From assembly GCA_964508895.1 (NCBI GenBank), contig CAZDWF010000012.1:1-46977 (forward strand): 46,977 bases of DNA. Reading direction: 5' to 3'. Positions 7,838-16,207 of the stretch are shown in pieces (within the stretch, counting starts at the first letter, position 1; each line of letters starts with the position of its first letter). The notes beneath the pieces are model-generated. The model saw only the letters and a list, made by a program, of their open reading frames with translations. It did not search any database and had not been told where the DNA came from. Position numbers and translations under genes: made by a program. This DNA is from M55B132 sp964508895 (lineage in GTDB: Bacteria; Bacteroidota; Bacteroidia; Bacteroidales; B18-G4).

Positions 7838-9793
7838 TTGATTAAAAGAGAAACCGTAGACAAAATATTTGATGCCATTCATATTGAAGAGGTTATAGGT
7901 GATTTTGTGTCATTGAAAAAGAGTGGGAACAATTATAAGGGTTTCAGTCCTTTCACTACAGAAACCAACCCATCTTTCTTTGTTTCCCCTGCTAAGAATA
8001 TTTTTAAATGTTTTAGTTCAGGAAAGGGTGGAAATGCTGTGAAATTCCTGATGGAACTGGAGCATTATACCTATCCGGAAGCATTACGCTATATCGCGAA
8101 AAAATACGGGATTGAAATTGAGGAAGAGGAGAGAACACCGGAAGAAGTTAAGGAGATGAATGAGAGGGAAACTCTTTTTCATATAAATGCATTTACCCAG
8201 AAGTTCTTCGAAGATCAGTTGCACAATACTGAAGAAGGAAAAGCTGTGGGCTTATCATATTTAAAAGAAAGAGGGTATAAGACCGAGACAATAACAAAAT
8301 TTCAGGTCGGATATAGCCCGGCAGACTGGGATGCGCTCACAAAACATGCTATCAAAGAGGGCTATAAGAAAGAATATCTTGTAAAACTTGGGCTCATTAT
8401 TGAAAAGGATGCCAACAGATCATACGACAGGTTCAGGAATCGTATTATTTTCCCAATTCATAATATTTCAGGAAGAGTGTTGGGTTTTGGAGGCAGGATA
8501 CTTACTGCAGATGAAAACAAACCCAAATATGTCAATTCTCCCGAATCTGATATTTACAATAAAAGCAAAGTACTCTACGGTTTATATTATGCAAAAACAG
8601 CTGTAATCCGTGAGGATGTTTGTTACCTGGTTGAGGGTTATACCGATGTTATTTCGCTTTTCCAGGCTGGAATTGAAAATGTTGTTTCTTCATCAGGTAC
8701 TTCTCTAACGGCTGATCAGATAAGGCTGATCAAAAGATATACATCAAATATTACTATCCTTTACGATGGTGATCCTGCAGGAATTAAAGCCTCCTTCCGC
8801 GGAATAGACCTCATCCTGGAAGAAGGAATGAATGTAAAAATTGTCCTTTTCCCTGATGGAGAAGATCCTGATTCATTTGCAAGCAACAGACCTACATCTG
8901 AGGTAGTTGAGTTTATTAAGGATAACTCCAACGACTTTATCACCTTTAAGACCAATCTTCTCAGGGAGGAATCAAAAAATGATCCTGTTAAAAAGGCCGG
9001 ACTTATAAAAGAGATCATTGAAACCATCTCATTGATACCTGATAATATTTACCGTACTATATATATCAGGGAATGCTCCACTATCCTGGAAATTCCAGAG
9101 CAAACCCTTATGAATGAGCTGAATAAATTACTTAGGAGAAAGTATAAGAAAAAACTACAACAGGAACAAAGGAGTGAAGACCTGCCACCGGAACCAACGG
9201 AATATACTGCAACAAAACAAATTGACAAAGAATTAAATATTAGTGAATATCAGGAGAAAGATATAATTCGTCTGTTGTTAAATTATGCTAATGATGAAAT
9301 TACAGTTGAAGATACTGATGAGAAGAAACAAAAAGTTGAAGTTCCTGTAAAGGTTGCTGTCTTTGTCATTAATGATCTTTTACAGGATGATATTCGTTTC
9401 AACAATCCTTTGTATCAAAATGTTCTTGATGAATACCGTATGGCTATTGAAAAAGACTTTATTCCTGATGCACAGTATTTCGTCGGACATGAAAGAGAAG
9501 ATGTTGCACACTTGGCAGTAAACCTTCTGAGTTCACCCTATGAACTCAGTGATAACTGGAAAAAGGTTAAGATTTTTGTTGCCACTGAAAAAGAGAGATT
9601 AAAACTCACCATTGAAACTTCTTTGATGGCACTTAAAGCAAAAGAAATTGAAAAGCAGATCCGCTCCAATCAGGAAAGACTTAAGGATATTACTGAAGAG
9701 AGTGTAGTAAATATGATACTGGAAGAACAGAAAGAGCTTAAGGATATCAGCCGGCAGATCAATCGGAAGCTGAGTCGGATTATTGTTAAATAG
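7838..9793 (+). CDS. dnaG: DNA primase lacking most zinc ligands
   Basis: A 651-aa primase that makes RNA primers at the replication fork with DnaB. The start is TTG at 7838, because MIKRETVDKIFDAI aligns with the usual N-terminus and no ATG fits. The N-terminal zinc-ribbon region is recognisable (residues 25-70), but the CPFH pair is SPFT (Ser37, Thr40) and the CxxC pair is CFSS (only Cys58 kept), so zinc cannot be held normally. The TOPRIM core is intact (CYLVEGYTDVISLFQ, then ILYDGDPAGIKA). The ~200-residue C-terminus is helical, as expected of the helicase-interaction domain. I recall similar loss of ligands in other Bacteroidota. Confidence 0.95.
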   Translation: MIKRETVDKIFDAIHIEEVIGDFVSLKKSGNNYKGFSPFTTETNPSFFVSPAKNIFKCFSSGKGGNAVKFLMELEHYTYPEALRYIAKKYGIEIEEEERTPEEVKEMNERETLFHINAFTQKFFEDQLHNTEEGKAVGLSYLKERGYKTETITKFQVGYSPADWDALTKHAIKEGYKKEYLVKLGLIIEKDANRSYDRFRNRIIFPIHNISGRVLGFGGRILTADENKPKYVNSPESDIYNKSKVLYGLYYAKTAVIREDVCYLVEGYTDVISLFQAGIENVVSSSGTSLTADQIRLIKRYTSNITILYDGDPAGIKASFRGIDLILEEGMNVKIVLFPDGEDPDSFASNRPTSEVVEFIKDNSNDFITFKTNLLREESKNDPVKKAGLIKEIIETISLIPDNIYRTIYIRECSTILEIPEQTLMNELNKLLRRKYKKKLQQEQRSEDLPPEPTEYTATKQIDKELNISEYQEKDIIRLLLNYANDEITVEDTDEKKQKVEVPVKVAVFVINDLLQDDIRFNNPLYQNVLDEYRMAIEKDFIPDAQYFVGHEREDVAHLAVNLLSSPYELSDNWKKVKIFVATEKERLKLTIETSLMALKAKEIEKQIRSNQERLKDITEESVVNMILEEQKELKDISRQINRKLSRIIVK

Positions 9794-9837
9794 TGGAAAG
9801 TCAAGAGTCCAGAAGGGCGGACATAGAACTAATTAAA

Positions 9838-9980
9838 ATTATAAGCACCTCACCCCCAGCCCCTCTCCTCAAAGAGAGGGGAGAGTGCAACAAGCCAACT
9901 GATCAGGGAAAATAAACTTACTATTTGCACTGCAATGGTCCCTTCTCCTTGAGGAGAAGGGATTTAGGGATGAGGTGCAT
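9838..9980. repeat. 143-bp repeat, left copy flanking DUF559 gene (MITE-like)
   Basis: Direct copy of 10403-10545 with about four substitutions over 143 bp. Just inside its edges are 8-bp inverted termini (GCACCTCA and TGAGGTGC), and each arm contains a GC-rich hairpin around CTCTCCTCAA and TCTCCTTGAGGAGA. It ends 15 bases before the DUF559 start codon. Confidence 0.85.
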
Positions 9981-9995
9981 TACATAATTTAAACA

Positions 9996-10394
9996 ATGGT
10001 ATTCAAATCAAGATCCTTCGATTTCTTACTTCATCTTAATGCTGATGAAGGTATTTTCAATACCTCACGACATTTGAGAAGAAAAATGACTGCTGCGGAA
10101 AAATTATTATGGAAAGAATTAAGAAACCGAAGATTATTAAACTTAAAATTCAGAAGGCAACATCCATTGCACTATTATGTTGCAGATTTTTATTGTCATG
10201 AAATTAAACTTGTTATTGAAGTCGATGGTGGAATTAATAATAAAAATAGTCAGATAGAACATGATGAAAACAGGTCTGCTGAGTTGGAAAGGTTTGGAAT
10301 ACGAGTAATCAGGTTTAGAAATGAAGAAATTATTGGGGATATTGAAGATGTGAAGAAGCGAATTATTGAGTTTATAAATAATTCCACTACATAG
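9996..10394 (+). CDS. DUF559 domain protein (Vsr/PD-(D/E)XK-like endonuclease)
   Basis: A 132-aa protein with the DUF559 signature: LRRKMTAAEKLLWKELRNR, LKFRRQHPLHYYVADFYCHE, KLVIEVDGG, and RSAELERFGIRVIRFRNEEI. The fold belongs to the very-short-patch-repair/restriction endonuclease-like group; the Asp in VADFYC and Glu-x-Asp in VIEVDGG fit the metal-binding core. The biochemical role is not established. The gene fills the space between two nearly identical 143-bp repeats almost completely (15 bp before, 8 bp after), which suggests that repeats and gene move or were duplicated as one unit. An upstream in-frame ATG is absent, so 9996 is used; a later ATG at the MTAAEK block is possible. Confidence 0.88.
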   Translation: MVFKSRSFDFLLHLNADEGIFNTSRHLRRKMTAAEKLLWKELRNRRLLNLKFRRQHPLHYYVADFYCHEIKLVIEVDGGINNKNSQIEHDENRSAELERFGIRVIRFRNEEIIGDIEDVKKRIIEFINNSTT

Positions 10395-10402
10395 GTTTTG
10401 AC

Positions 10403-10545
10403 ATTATAAGCACCTCACCCCCAGCCCCTCTCCTCAAGGAGAGGGGAGAGTATAACAAGCCAACTGATCAGGGAAAATAAACTTACTATTTGCACTGCAG
10501 TGGTCCCTTCTCCTTGAGGAGAAGGGATTTAGGGATGAGGTGCAT
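10403..10545. repeat. 143-bp repeat, right copy flanking DUF559 gene (MITE-like)
   Basis: Same length and orientation as 9838-9980. This copy has a more perfect hairpin in the left arm (CCTCTCCT CAA GGAGAGG). Its right end TGAGGTGCAT is followed at once by unrelated sequence leading to the RNA gene. Confidence 0.85.
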
Positions 10546-10620
10546 TGTATCTCAGATATTCAATAGTTTTCAGATCGCTGATCTGCATTCTGCAATCCCA
10601 CCTTTTTTTGTGATCTACCC

Positions 10621-10662
10621 AAAAAAAAGATGGGAGCCGATTCTTGCGAAACAACTCCCATC
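10621..10662 (-). terminator. intrinsic terminator of the ncRNA
   Basis: In the minus-strand sense GATGGGAG pairs exactly with CTCCCATC (arms 10655-10662 and 10629-10636) around an 18-nt loop with its own TTCG-type centre. It is followed by eight T (10628-10621). Confidence 0.85.
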
Positions 10663-10949
10663 ATCCGCGGGGGACCGTAGTCCCGTTTTGGATACCAAGC
10701 TATGGTTTATCAAGTTAACGCTTAGTAGTGAAACTTCTGAAAGAAGAGCCACCTTTGGGCGTCGATGTTCTGCATTTGCCTCTTCCGCTAGGAAGGTGCA
10801 TCTGCTTTGCAACAGCTTTATGAGAACGACCAGATTACCTTCTGCCTTGCGGCTGTCGGGCGATTGGTGCTGGAGTCCTGCTCTGCCTTGCCGAGGCTTA
10901 GCGTCACATTCATCCCGTGCTGCATTGCCAACCTGATTCCGCGACCTGG
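10621..10949 (-). ncRNA. unassigned ~330-nt non-coding RNA
   Basis: Between a good Bacteroidota promoter (10955-10985) and a strong intrinsic terminator (10621-10662) lies about 330 nt without a convincing reading frame; the overlapping open frames have protein-unlike composition. The region is visibly GC-richer than nearby intergenic DNA. Read in the RNA sense it begins near ACCAGGTCGCGG, and a CCGCG close to the 3' end could pair with CGCGG at the 5' end. Five copies of a GCAAnGCAGA-like motif lie in its first half. It lacks the conserved cores I would expect for RNase P RNA (GAGGAAAGTCC), tmRNA (tRNA-like ends, tag frame) or SRP RNA (GGTCCGGAAGG). The identity is open, and the RNA ends are inferred. 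Confidence 0.72.
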
Positions 10950-10954
10950 TGAAA

Positions 10955-10985
10955 CAAATATAATCATATAAGGCCTTAAGGTCAA
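10955..10985 (-). promoter_or_regulatory. promoter of the ncRNA (TTG-N20-TATATTTG)
   Basis: Minus-strand -7 box TATATTTG (10962-10955) with TTG at 10985-10983, spacing exactly 20. This is a near-ideal sigma-ABfr promoter. Transcription should start about six bases downstream, near 10949. Confidence 0.75.
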
Positions 10986-11049
10986 TAGTTTTCAGATTGT
11001 TAATATGAACATAGTATTCACAAGAGTTATTAACAAATGTTGACAAGCT

Positions 11050-11195
11050 GGGAGAATTCAGAATACCGAATAAAGAGTAACGAATTCAGAAGTTGTGCAA
11101 ATAGCAATAGTCGCTGATCACTTGCAAATTGTAATGTGGATAGATTCCATCTTGCCCTTCCCTACTTGTAGGGAGGGCTGTGGTGGGTAATATTA
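11050..11195. repeat. heptamer array and CCCTCCC hairpin
   Basis: AATACCG AATAAAG AGTAACG AATTCAG (about 11061-11090) is a 7-bp-period array. CCCTTCCCTAC TT GTAGGGAGGG (11155-11177) is a hairpin of the same kind as 19610-19631, in opposite orientation. The stretch separates the RNA gene from the convergent end of the DUF3857 gene. I see nothing else in it. Confidence 0.55.
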
Positions 11196-13007
11196 TTAAT
11201 TATTAATTCTAAATATAAGTTCCTTATAGTTCTTTCCACTAAACATCTCCATCATCCTCTTAAACTCCTTGTATTGGTTTCTGCCGATGATCTGTTGTTT
11301 GAGTTCGATCTCGCGAATAACAATAACTTCCTGTTCCTTTTTTTCTATGGAAACAGATACCTTACCCAGTTCATTGGATATCTCGTTTTGTCCGGCAGGG
11401 AGAATTAAGTCATAGTTCTCAGGTATGGAAATAGAGTATTCATAGCTTTCTTTGATCAACTCAGGAATTTTGAAATTCTCTTCTATGAGATCAGATAAAT
11501 AAGCAATATGCCAGCTGCTAATGCCTTTAGTGCAATAAGGCAGCGACCAGAAAATATAATCTCCTCTTCTTTGAAGAGTTCCTGATTTTTCGAATTCCAT
11601 GGTAAAAACTGATTTACTTTCAATCAGTTCTTTATTGTTGACCTTTACGAATTCTTTACTACTGATCCCGCTTATGAATTTCTTTGCATTGTCTTCTGAC
11701 TCCAAGAGGTCGAAATACGGATTAGCTCCATTCTCAAGTTCCATAACAAAGGTACCGACTATATTGCCTGTGTCTTTGATAACAAATCCTCCGTTAAGAA
11801 ACACCTTTGAAAATTTGGATTCAACATTGTATTTCTTCAGGCTCTCAATAGCTCCGTCTAGCACTAGCATGGTTTTTCCTGTCAGGTCGTATGCCAGATC
11901 CTGACTGTTCATTTTAGTTGATGAAAAATACCAGCGATTATGTTCTTTTGTATTTACTTGTATAACAAATTCCTGCATGCACATCAGGCATCCGATCTTT
12001 TCATCATAAAGTGCATCCGGAATAACAGCTATAGGAACTGCATTAACATCAGCATTGAGCAATAAAGCTGTCATCAAAATAGCCTTTTCAATTTGTGTCC
12101 CTCCATTTGAATTCCATACTTCTTCCGGAGTCCTGATATTGTAACCTGTATAATACAATGGCATATGGAAAGTTGCAAGATCATTCACTACAAAACTCTG
12201 AATCCTGCGGATTAGCTTTATCTCATCCTTTTCTTCTATGGCAATGCTTTCAGCAAATCTGCCCATTTCCGGACTGATCTGAAAAGTAAAAGCCTCCTGT
12301 CCTACAAAACTGAAATATACCCTTTTAAGGTCTTTAGCTGCACTGTAAATGATCTGTGGTGTTTTTTCAGGTGGAATATTTCTTTCCCAGGATGATGGTT
12401 TCAAATTCCTGAAAGTCCATTTATAAACTTTCATGCCTTCTACAACCTCAACTTCCGGGGATGTCCTGATATTATAAGTCCTGTAGTTGAGAGTCTTATT
12501 CTCAGGAACATTGACTTTGATAATCATTTCCTTAACATCAGCTTCCTGTGGAATTTCTATTTCGTTCATGAATGCCGGAAGGAAATCTGCATTAGTGTGA
12601 AGGGTGTAATCCAGGAAAACAGTAGCACCACGTTCCAGTCCTGTATGGGTGATAACCATTTCTCTCAGGTTATTGTACTGAGTTATATGAGAGGCAAACC
12701 TTGGCAATACCTCATTATATGCATTTAGAGGAGTAATAATTTTTTTCCCGTCTGCCATTATGGTATAAGAGTCATTAATGTTTAATTCTTGATACTCAGG
12801 ATTGTAAACAATAAATGTTTCCCCCTGCTGGCGGTTAAATGCATAATAGGAGATTATTGTCACCTCTTTGTAAAGATGATATTCGGAACTGCCATCTTCA
12901 TTGAGTGTATATTCTTTTATTAGTTTGTTATAAACTGCATCATCCTGCGAAATTGTTAGTCCGGGAAGTGCAATTATAATAGCGAATATGATTAATATCT
13001 TTTTCAT
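11196..13007 (-). CDS. exported DUF3857 protein with degenerate transglutaminase-like domain
   Basis: A 603-aa protein with a signal peptide (MKKILIIFAIIIALPGLTISQ). The N-terminal half is a DUF3857 beta domain (residues ~25-220: VYNKLIKEYTLNEDGSSEYHLYKEV, SYTIMADGKKI, LEYGATV-type strands). A transglutaminase-like region follows at about 260-400, but where the catalytic Cys is expected the sequence reads GGTQIEKAILMTALL, and no matching His and Asp are seen, so it is probably catalytically dead. The C-terminal third is beta-rich. It lies 28 bp downstream of the related gene 13036-15000 and is likely in the same operon. The role is unknown; such proteins sit in the periplasm or at the surface of Bacteroidota. 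Confidence 0.85.
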   Translation of the reverse strand: MKKILIIFAIIIALPGLTISQDDAVYNKLIKEYTLNEDGSSEYHLYKEVTIISYYAFNRQQGETFIVYNPEYQELNINDSYTIMADGKKIITPLNAYNEVLPRFASHITQYNNLREMVITHTGLERGATVFLDYTLHTNADFLPAFMNEIEIPQEADVKEMIIKVNVPENKTLNYRTYNIRTSPEVEVVEGMKVYKWTFRNLKPSSWERNIPPEKTPQIIYSAAKDLKRVYFSFVGQEAFTFQISPEMGRFAESIAIEEKDEIKLIRRIQSFVVNDLATFHMPLYYTGYNIRTPEEVWNSNGGTQIEKAILMTALLLNADVNAVPIAVIPDALYDEKIGCLMCMQEFVIQVNTKEHNRWYFSSTKMNSQDLAYDLTGKTMLVLDGAIESLKKYNVESKFSKVFLNGGFVIKDTGNIVGTFVMELENGANPYFDLLESEDNAKKFISGISSKEFVKVNNKELIESKSVFTMEFEKSGTLQRRGDYIFWSLPYCTKGISSWHIAYLSDLIEENFKIPELIKESYEYSISIPENYDLILPAGQNEISNELGKVSVSIEKKEQEVIVIREIELKQQIIGRNQYKEFKRMMEMFSGKNYKELIFRINN

Positions 13008-13035
13008 GATGATTATAAATTTTCGACTTTAATAA

Positions 13036-15000
13036 TTAGTTAATTACTTCCAGGATCACAGCTTCGTCAGCGAATGTTTTCTGTGCTTTAACGGCTCTTC
13101 TGTAATCAGGCCACTCACTGGCTTTATAAATTCTTTTGTTCAGGCTTATTGTTTCCTGTAATTTTATTTTCTTGCTTCCATCTTCAATTTCATATGCACC
13201 GCTAAATGATGCTATATCAGATTCAAATGCTTCTTCTGCAGGAATTAGAATTGGATTAACTTTTACAGGAAGGCTGATATTTTCTTTAAGCTCAACCAAT
13301 CTGGAACATCTGTCGCGGAAGTCATATTTTCTTTCTTCGATTCCTGTATTCTGATATATATGACTCATCCCTCTGGCAAAGATCTTTGTAGCAACTATTG
13401 GGGTGAAAATTATTTCTTTATCAGTAACCACTGCATAATCAGGAATTTCATATGAAACGCTAAGTTCAATAGGACCTGCTTTATAGTTATAAGGATCTTC
13501 GCTCCATTTCATATTGTAAACTCTTGCATTCGGATGAACAGATTTGATTTCGTATTCGAAGTTTGGAAACCATCTGTGTTTAGGAGACCTTGTAAACATT
13601 CCTCGTATTGAAGCATCCGTTTGTCCTTCTGCAGTGAGGGTGATCGTTCCTGTTAGAGTACCATCCCTGGAGATCTTTGAATCCCCGCTTATTTTCAGAT
13701 AATGATTTTCAGGAGGTGATACCGGAATGATCATAAGATCTGCAGTCTCAGGAACTCCCATCAGATAGTTTTGCTGCTGTTCAGCACTTGACCATAATTC
13801 TCTTAGATATGGTACCCAGGTTGGATCCAGCATCATGTATTCACCATTTTTGAGTTTTACAACGGTGACACTATGGTTGAACTGATCAGCAGGAATATAA
13901 TCAATTCGTGATCCTGCCATGGTCATTGCAGGATATGATTCGAAGCCAGCCGCACGGAGCATAGTGATCAGCATTCCGGCTTTATCTTTACAAACCCCAC
14001 AGCGGTCAGTGAAAGTCATATCTCCTTTATGAAGTGTATATCCTTCTCCTTCTCCCATGCTAATCCCTGAATACCTTATTTCATCTGCAGCCCAGTGGGT
14101 GAGTATGGAGATGGAATCCATCTCATCCTTTGCTTCTAACAGTATCTCATCTACCTTGGCTTTAATTTCATCAGTGTATTCGAAACTTCCGTAGTCTTCA
14201 TTTACATTATAGAACCATTCTGATTTTGCATTCCAGTTGGGGCTGGTTGAGATAAGCAGTTTTGGAGCTACATCAGAATAAGCTACCATGCCTGATTCTC
14301 TTTTAATAGGTTTAATATCTGTTTTGGTAAAAGTATATGCAATTTTATCACCAACAGGAATAACAGAAGATCTTATTTCACCATTATAAAATTCATATTG
14401 AACAAATTTATCTTTTGGAATTAAGACCTGATAAACTTTCTCCTTAACAGGCTGGCTGCTCCAGAACTCAATGATATCATAAAAATGCCCTCTCATCGGA
14501 GGAATATATCTGTCGTCATCTTCATCGCCTGCAAGTAATGCATAAGTGAATCCTTTCCTGAACATAAATACTTCCACAGCATCTCCTGGTTCAAGTTTTC
14601 CGACTTCAATAATCTTTTCCCTGGCACCCCAGTAAATCATACGGGCTGGTGCAGGATAGTCCATTACTGATTCTATATCCAGTTCTTCAACCTTTCCGCA
14701 TTTTCTGTAAATCCTAATTTTCTGAATTTCAACATAGGCTGAAAGAGGATCATAACCAAAGGTGACTGTACGGAGATCTTTGGCACCTTCAGTGCTAAAT
14801 ACTTTATAGAGTTTATGGATGTTGACATAGCTGAGTCCACTTTCCTGAACGTCAACCTGGGTGCTATCGAAAATCACAAGATAGTTAGCACCGGGATAGT
14901 CTTTTGTGCATGCTGATTTGATAAGGTCCTGCACAGGACAGGCGGTAATGATCAATCCTGCTAATATACCCGTTAATAGCAATGTCCACTTCTTAATCAT
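13036..15000 (-). CDS. exported DUF3857/transglutaminase-like protein with intact triad
   Basis: A 654-aa protein that starts with a hydrophobic signal (MIKKWTLLLTGILAGLIITAC), and the Cys21 lipobox-like TAC suggests a lipoprotein. DUF3857 strands (VDVQESGLSYVNIHKLYKV) occupy about 45-240. The transglutaminase-like domain (~285-400) has Cys in DRCGVCKDKAG (~residue 336), His in FNHSV (~376) and Asp in MLDPTW (~391), the full Cys-His-Asp triad. The C-terminal DUF2569-like/beta region is long. Such domains act as peptidases or amidases as often as cross-linkers; the substrate is unknown. It is the first gene of a pair with 11196-13007. Confidence 0.87.
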   Translation of the reverse strand: MIKKWTLLLTGILAGLIITACPVQDLIKSACTKDYPGANYLVIFDSTQVDVQESGLSYVNIHKLYKVFSTEGAKDLRTVTFGYDPLSAYVEIQKIRIYRKCGKVEELDIESVMDYPAPARMIYWGAREKIIEVGKLEPGDAVEVFMFRKGFTYALLAGDEDDDRYIPPMRGHFYDIIEFWSSQPVKEKVYQVLIPKDKFVQYEFYNGEIRSSVIPVGDKIAYTFTKTDIKPIKRESGMVAYSDVAPKLLISTSPNWNAKSEWFYNVNEDYGSFEYTDEIKAKVDEILLEAKDEMDSISILTHWAADEIRYSGISMGEGEGYTLHKGDMTFTDRCGVCKDKAGMLITMLRAAGFESYPAMTMAGSRIDYIPADQFNHSVTVVKLKNGEYMMLDPTWVPYLRELWSSAEQQQNYLMGVPETADLMIIPVSPPENHYLKISGDSKISRDGTLTGTITLTAEGQTDASIRGMFTRSPKHRWFPNFEYEIKSVHPNARVYNMKWSEDPYNYKAGPIELSVSYEIPDYAVVTDKEIIFTPIVATKIFARGMSHIYQNTGIEERKYDFRDRCSRLVELKENISLPVKVNPILIPAEEAFESDIASFSGAYEIEDGSKKIKLQETISLNKRIYKASEWPDYRRAVKAQKTFADEAVILEVIN

Positions 15001-15119
15001 AATTATATTGTATTAGTTAAATTTTACATTAGGAGCATAAAATTAACAAAATAATAATACTTCAGTTCAACTGTAAACTCAAATATTCTTAATTTAGGTG
15101 ATCAAATTCAAACAACACT

Positions 15120-16025
15120 ATGAAAAAATTTGTTTTAACAGGAATTATAAGTATTGTATTTATTTCTTTGCTATTTACTCATTGCGATCAACCCAAAAAA
15201 GAAGGATTCTCTTTTGCATTCCTGACTGATATTCATCTGCAACCAGAAGAAAATGCTCCTGAAGGTTTTAAGCAGGCAATAGATACACTTAATAAGATGA
15301 AACCGGATTTTGTGATTACAGGTGGTGACCTGATCATGGATGCACTTGAACAATCTTATGGACGGTCAGATTCGCTCTACAAATTGTATAATGATGCAAT
15401 GAAAGAATTTGACATGCCAGTATACAATACCATGGGAAATCATGAGATCTATGGTATTTACAAAGATGCCAATGCAGATCCGGACCATCCTGAATACGGT
15501 GAAAAAATGTTTGAAAAAAGATTAGGTGATTTATATTATTCATTTGAACATAAAGACTGGAAATTCATGATCCTGAATTCTGTTGAAGACACAAAAAAGA
15601 GTAGTTATATTGGAATGATCGATAGCATACAAATTGATTGGATCAAACAGGAGCTGGAAAAAACAGACACTAATCAGCCTATCGTAATAAGTACTCACAT
15701 ACCATTTATTACTGTTTTTTTACAAAAATATTATGGTTCAACTCTGGCAAACGATTCTTCACTCATAGTTGTTAATTCAAAAGATGTTATTGATCTTTTC
15801 AAATCACATAATCTCAAGATTGTTTTGCAGGGACATCTTCATACTATAGAAGATATTTACATCGACGGTATTCACTTTATCACAGGAGGAGCTGTTTCAG
15901 GAAGGTGGTGGACAGGTCCAAACAGGGGATTTGAAGAGGGATTTATGATAATCAGCGTTAGGGGAGAGGAGTTCGATTGGGAGTATGTTGACTATGGCTG
16001 GAAGCCCTTGAAGAATTCAGAATAA
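15120..16025 (+). CDS. exported metallophosphoesterase
   Basis: A 301-aa calcineurin-like phosphoesterase. The N-terminus is hydrophobic and ends LLFTHC, so Cys22 may be lipidated although His at -1 is unusual. Metal-site motifs are complete and in order: LTDIHL (D-x-H), ITGGDLIMD (GD), NTMGNHEIYG (GNHE), ISTHIPF (H), LQGHLHTIED (GHxH). Two metal ions in this site hydrolyse phosphomono- or diesters. The specificity cannot be told. It is divergent from the DUF3857 pair and shares the ~120-bp upstream region with it. After the stop lies a heptamer array (AATAAAG AAAAACG AATAACG AAGTCAG). Confidence 0.88.
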   Translation: MKKFVLTGIISIVFISLLFTHCDQPKKEGFSFAFLTDIHLQPEENAPEGFKQAIDTLNKMKPDFVITGGDLIMDALEQSYGRSDSLYKLYNDAMKEFDMPVYNTMGNHEIYGIYKDANADPDHPEYGEKMFEKRLGDLYYSFEHKDWKFMILNSVEDTKKSSYIGMIDSIQIDWIKQELEKTDTNQPIVISTHIPFITVFLQKYYGSTLANDSSLIVVNSKDVIDLFKSHNLKIVLQGHLHTIEDIYIDGIHFITGGAVSGRWWTGPNRGFEEGFMIISVRGEEFDWEYVDYGWKPLKNSE

Positions 16026-16207
16026 AGAAAAACGAATAACGAAGTCAGAAATGGGTGCGGATAGCGAGCTGCAATCATTTCAGAATTCCTTTTTCAGAAC
16101 TCCTTTTTCTGAATTCATTCTTCTCTGTGTCTCAGTGCCCCTGTGGTTATCTTCTTTGTGTTCTTTATGTTCTTTGTGGTTAAATAAAAAACCGTAAATT
16201 TAAGACC
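16015..16207. repeat. heptamer and 9-mer tandem arrays between phosphoesterase and peptidase
   Basis: AATAAAG AAAAACG AATAACG AAGTCAG starts at the stop codon. The stretch also holds inverted GAATTC-containing segments (16080-16120) and TCTTTGTGT TCTTTATGT TCTTTGTGG (about 16151-16178), a 9-bp-period array. No clear promoter box was found. Confidence 0.5.

Noticed and set aside
10621..10949. Assignment of the RNA as RNase P RNA, tmRNA or SRP RNA
   Set aside because: The expected cores (GAGGAAAGTCC; tRNA-like termini with CCA and tag frame; GGTCCGGAAGG) were looked for on the correct strand and not found. A covariance-model search could still overturn this.
10490..11046. Open frames of 148 aa (+) and 143 aa (-) across the ncRNA
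   Set aside because: They overlap each other on opposite strands, have low-complexity, protein-unlike composition, and coincide with the promoter-terminator-bounded RNA. The open frames are a by-product of GC-rich structure.
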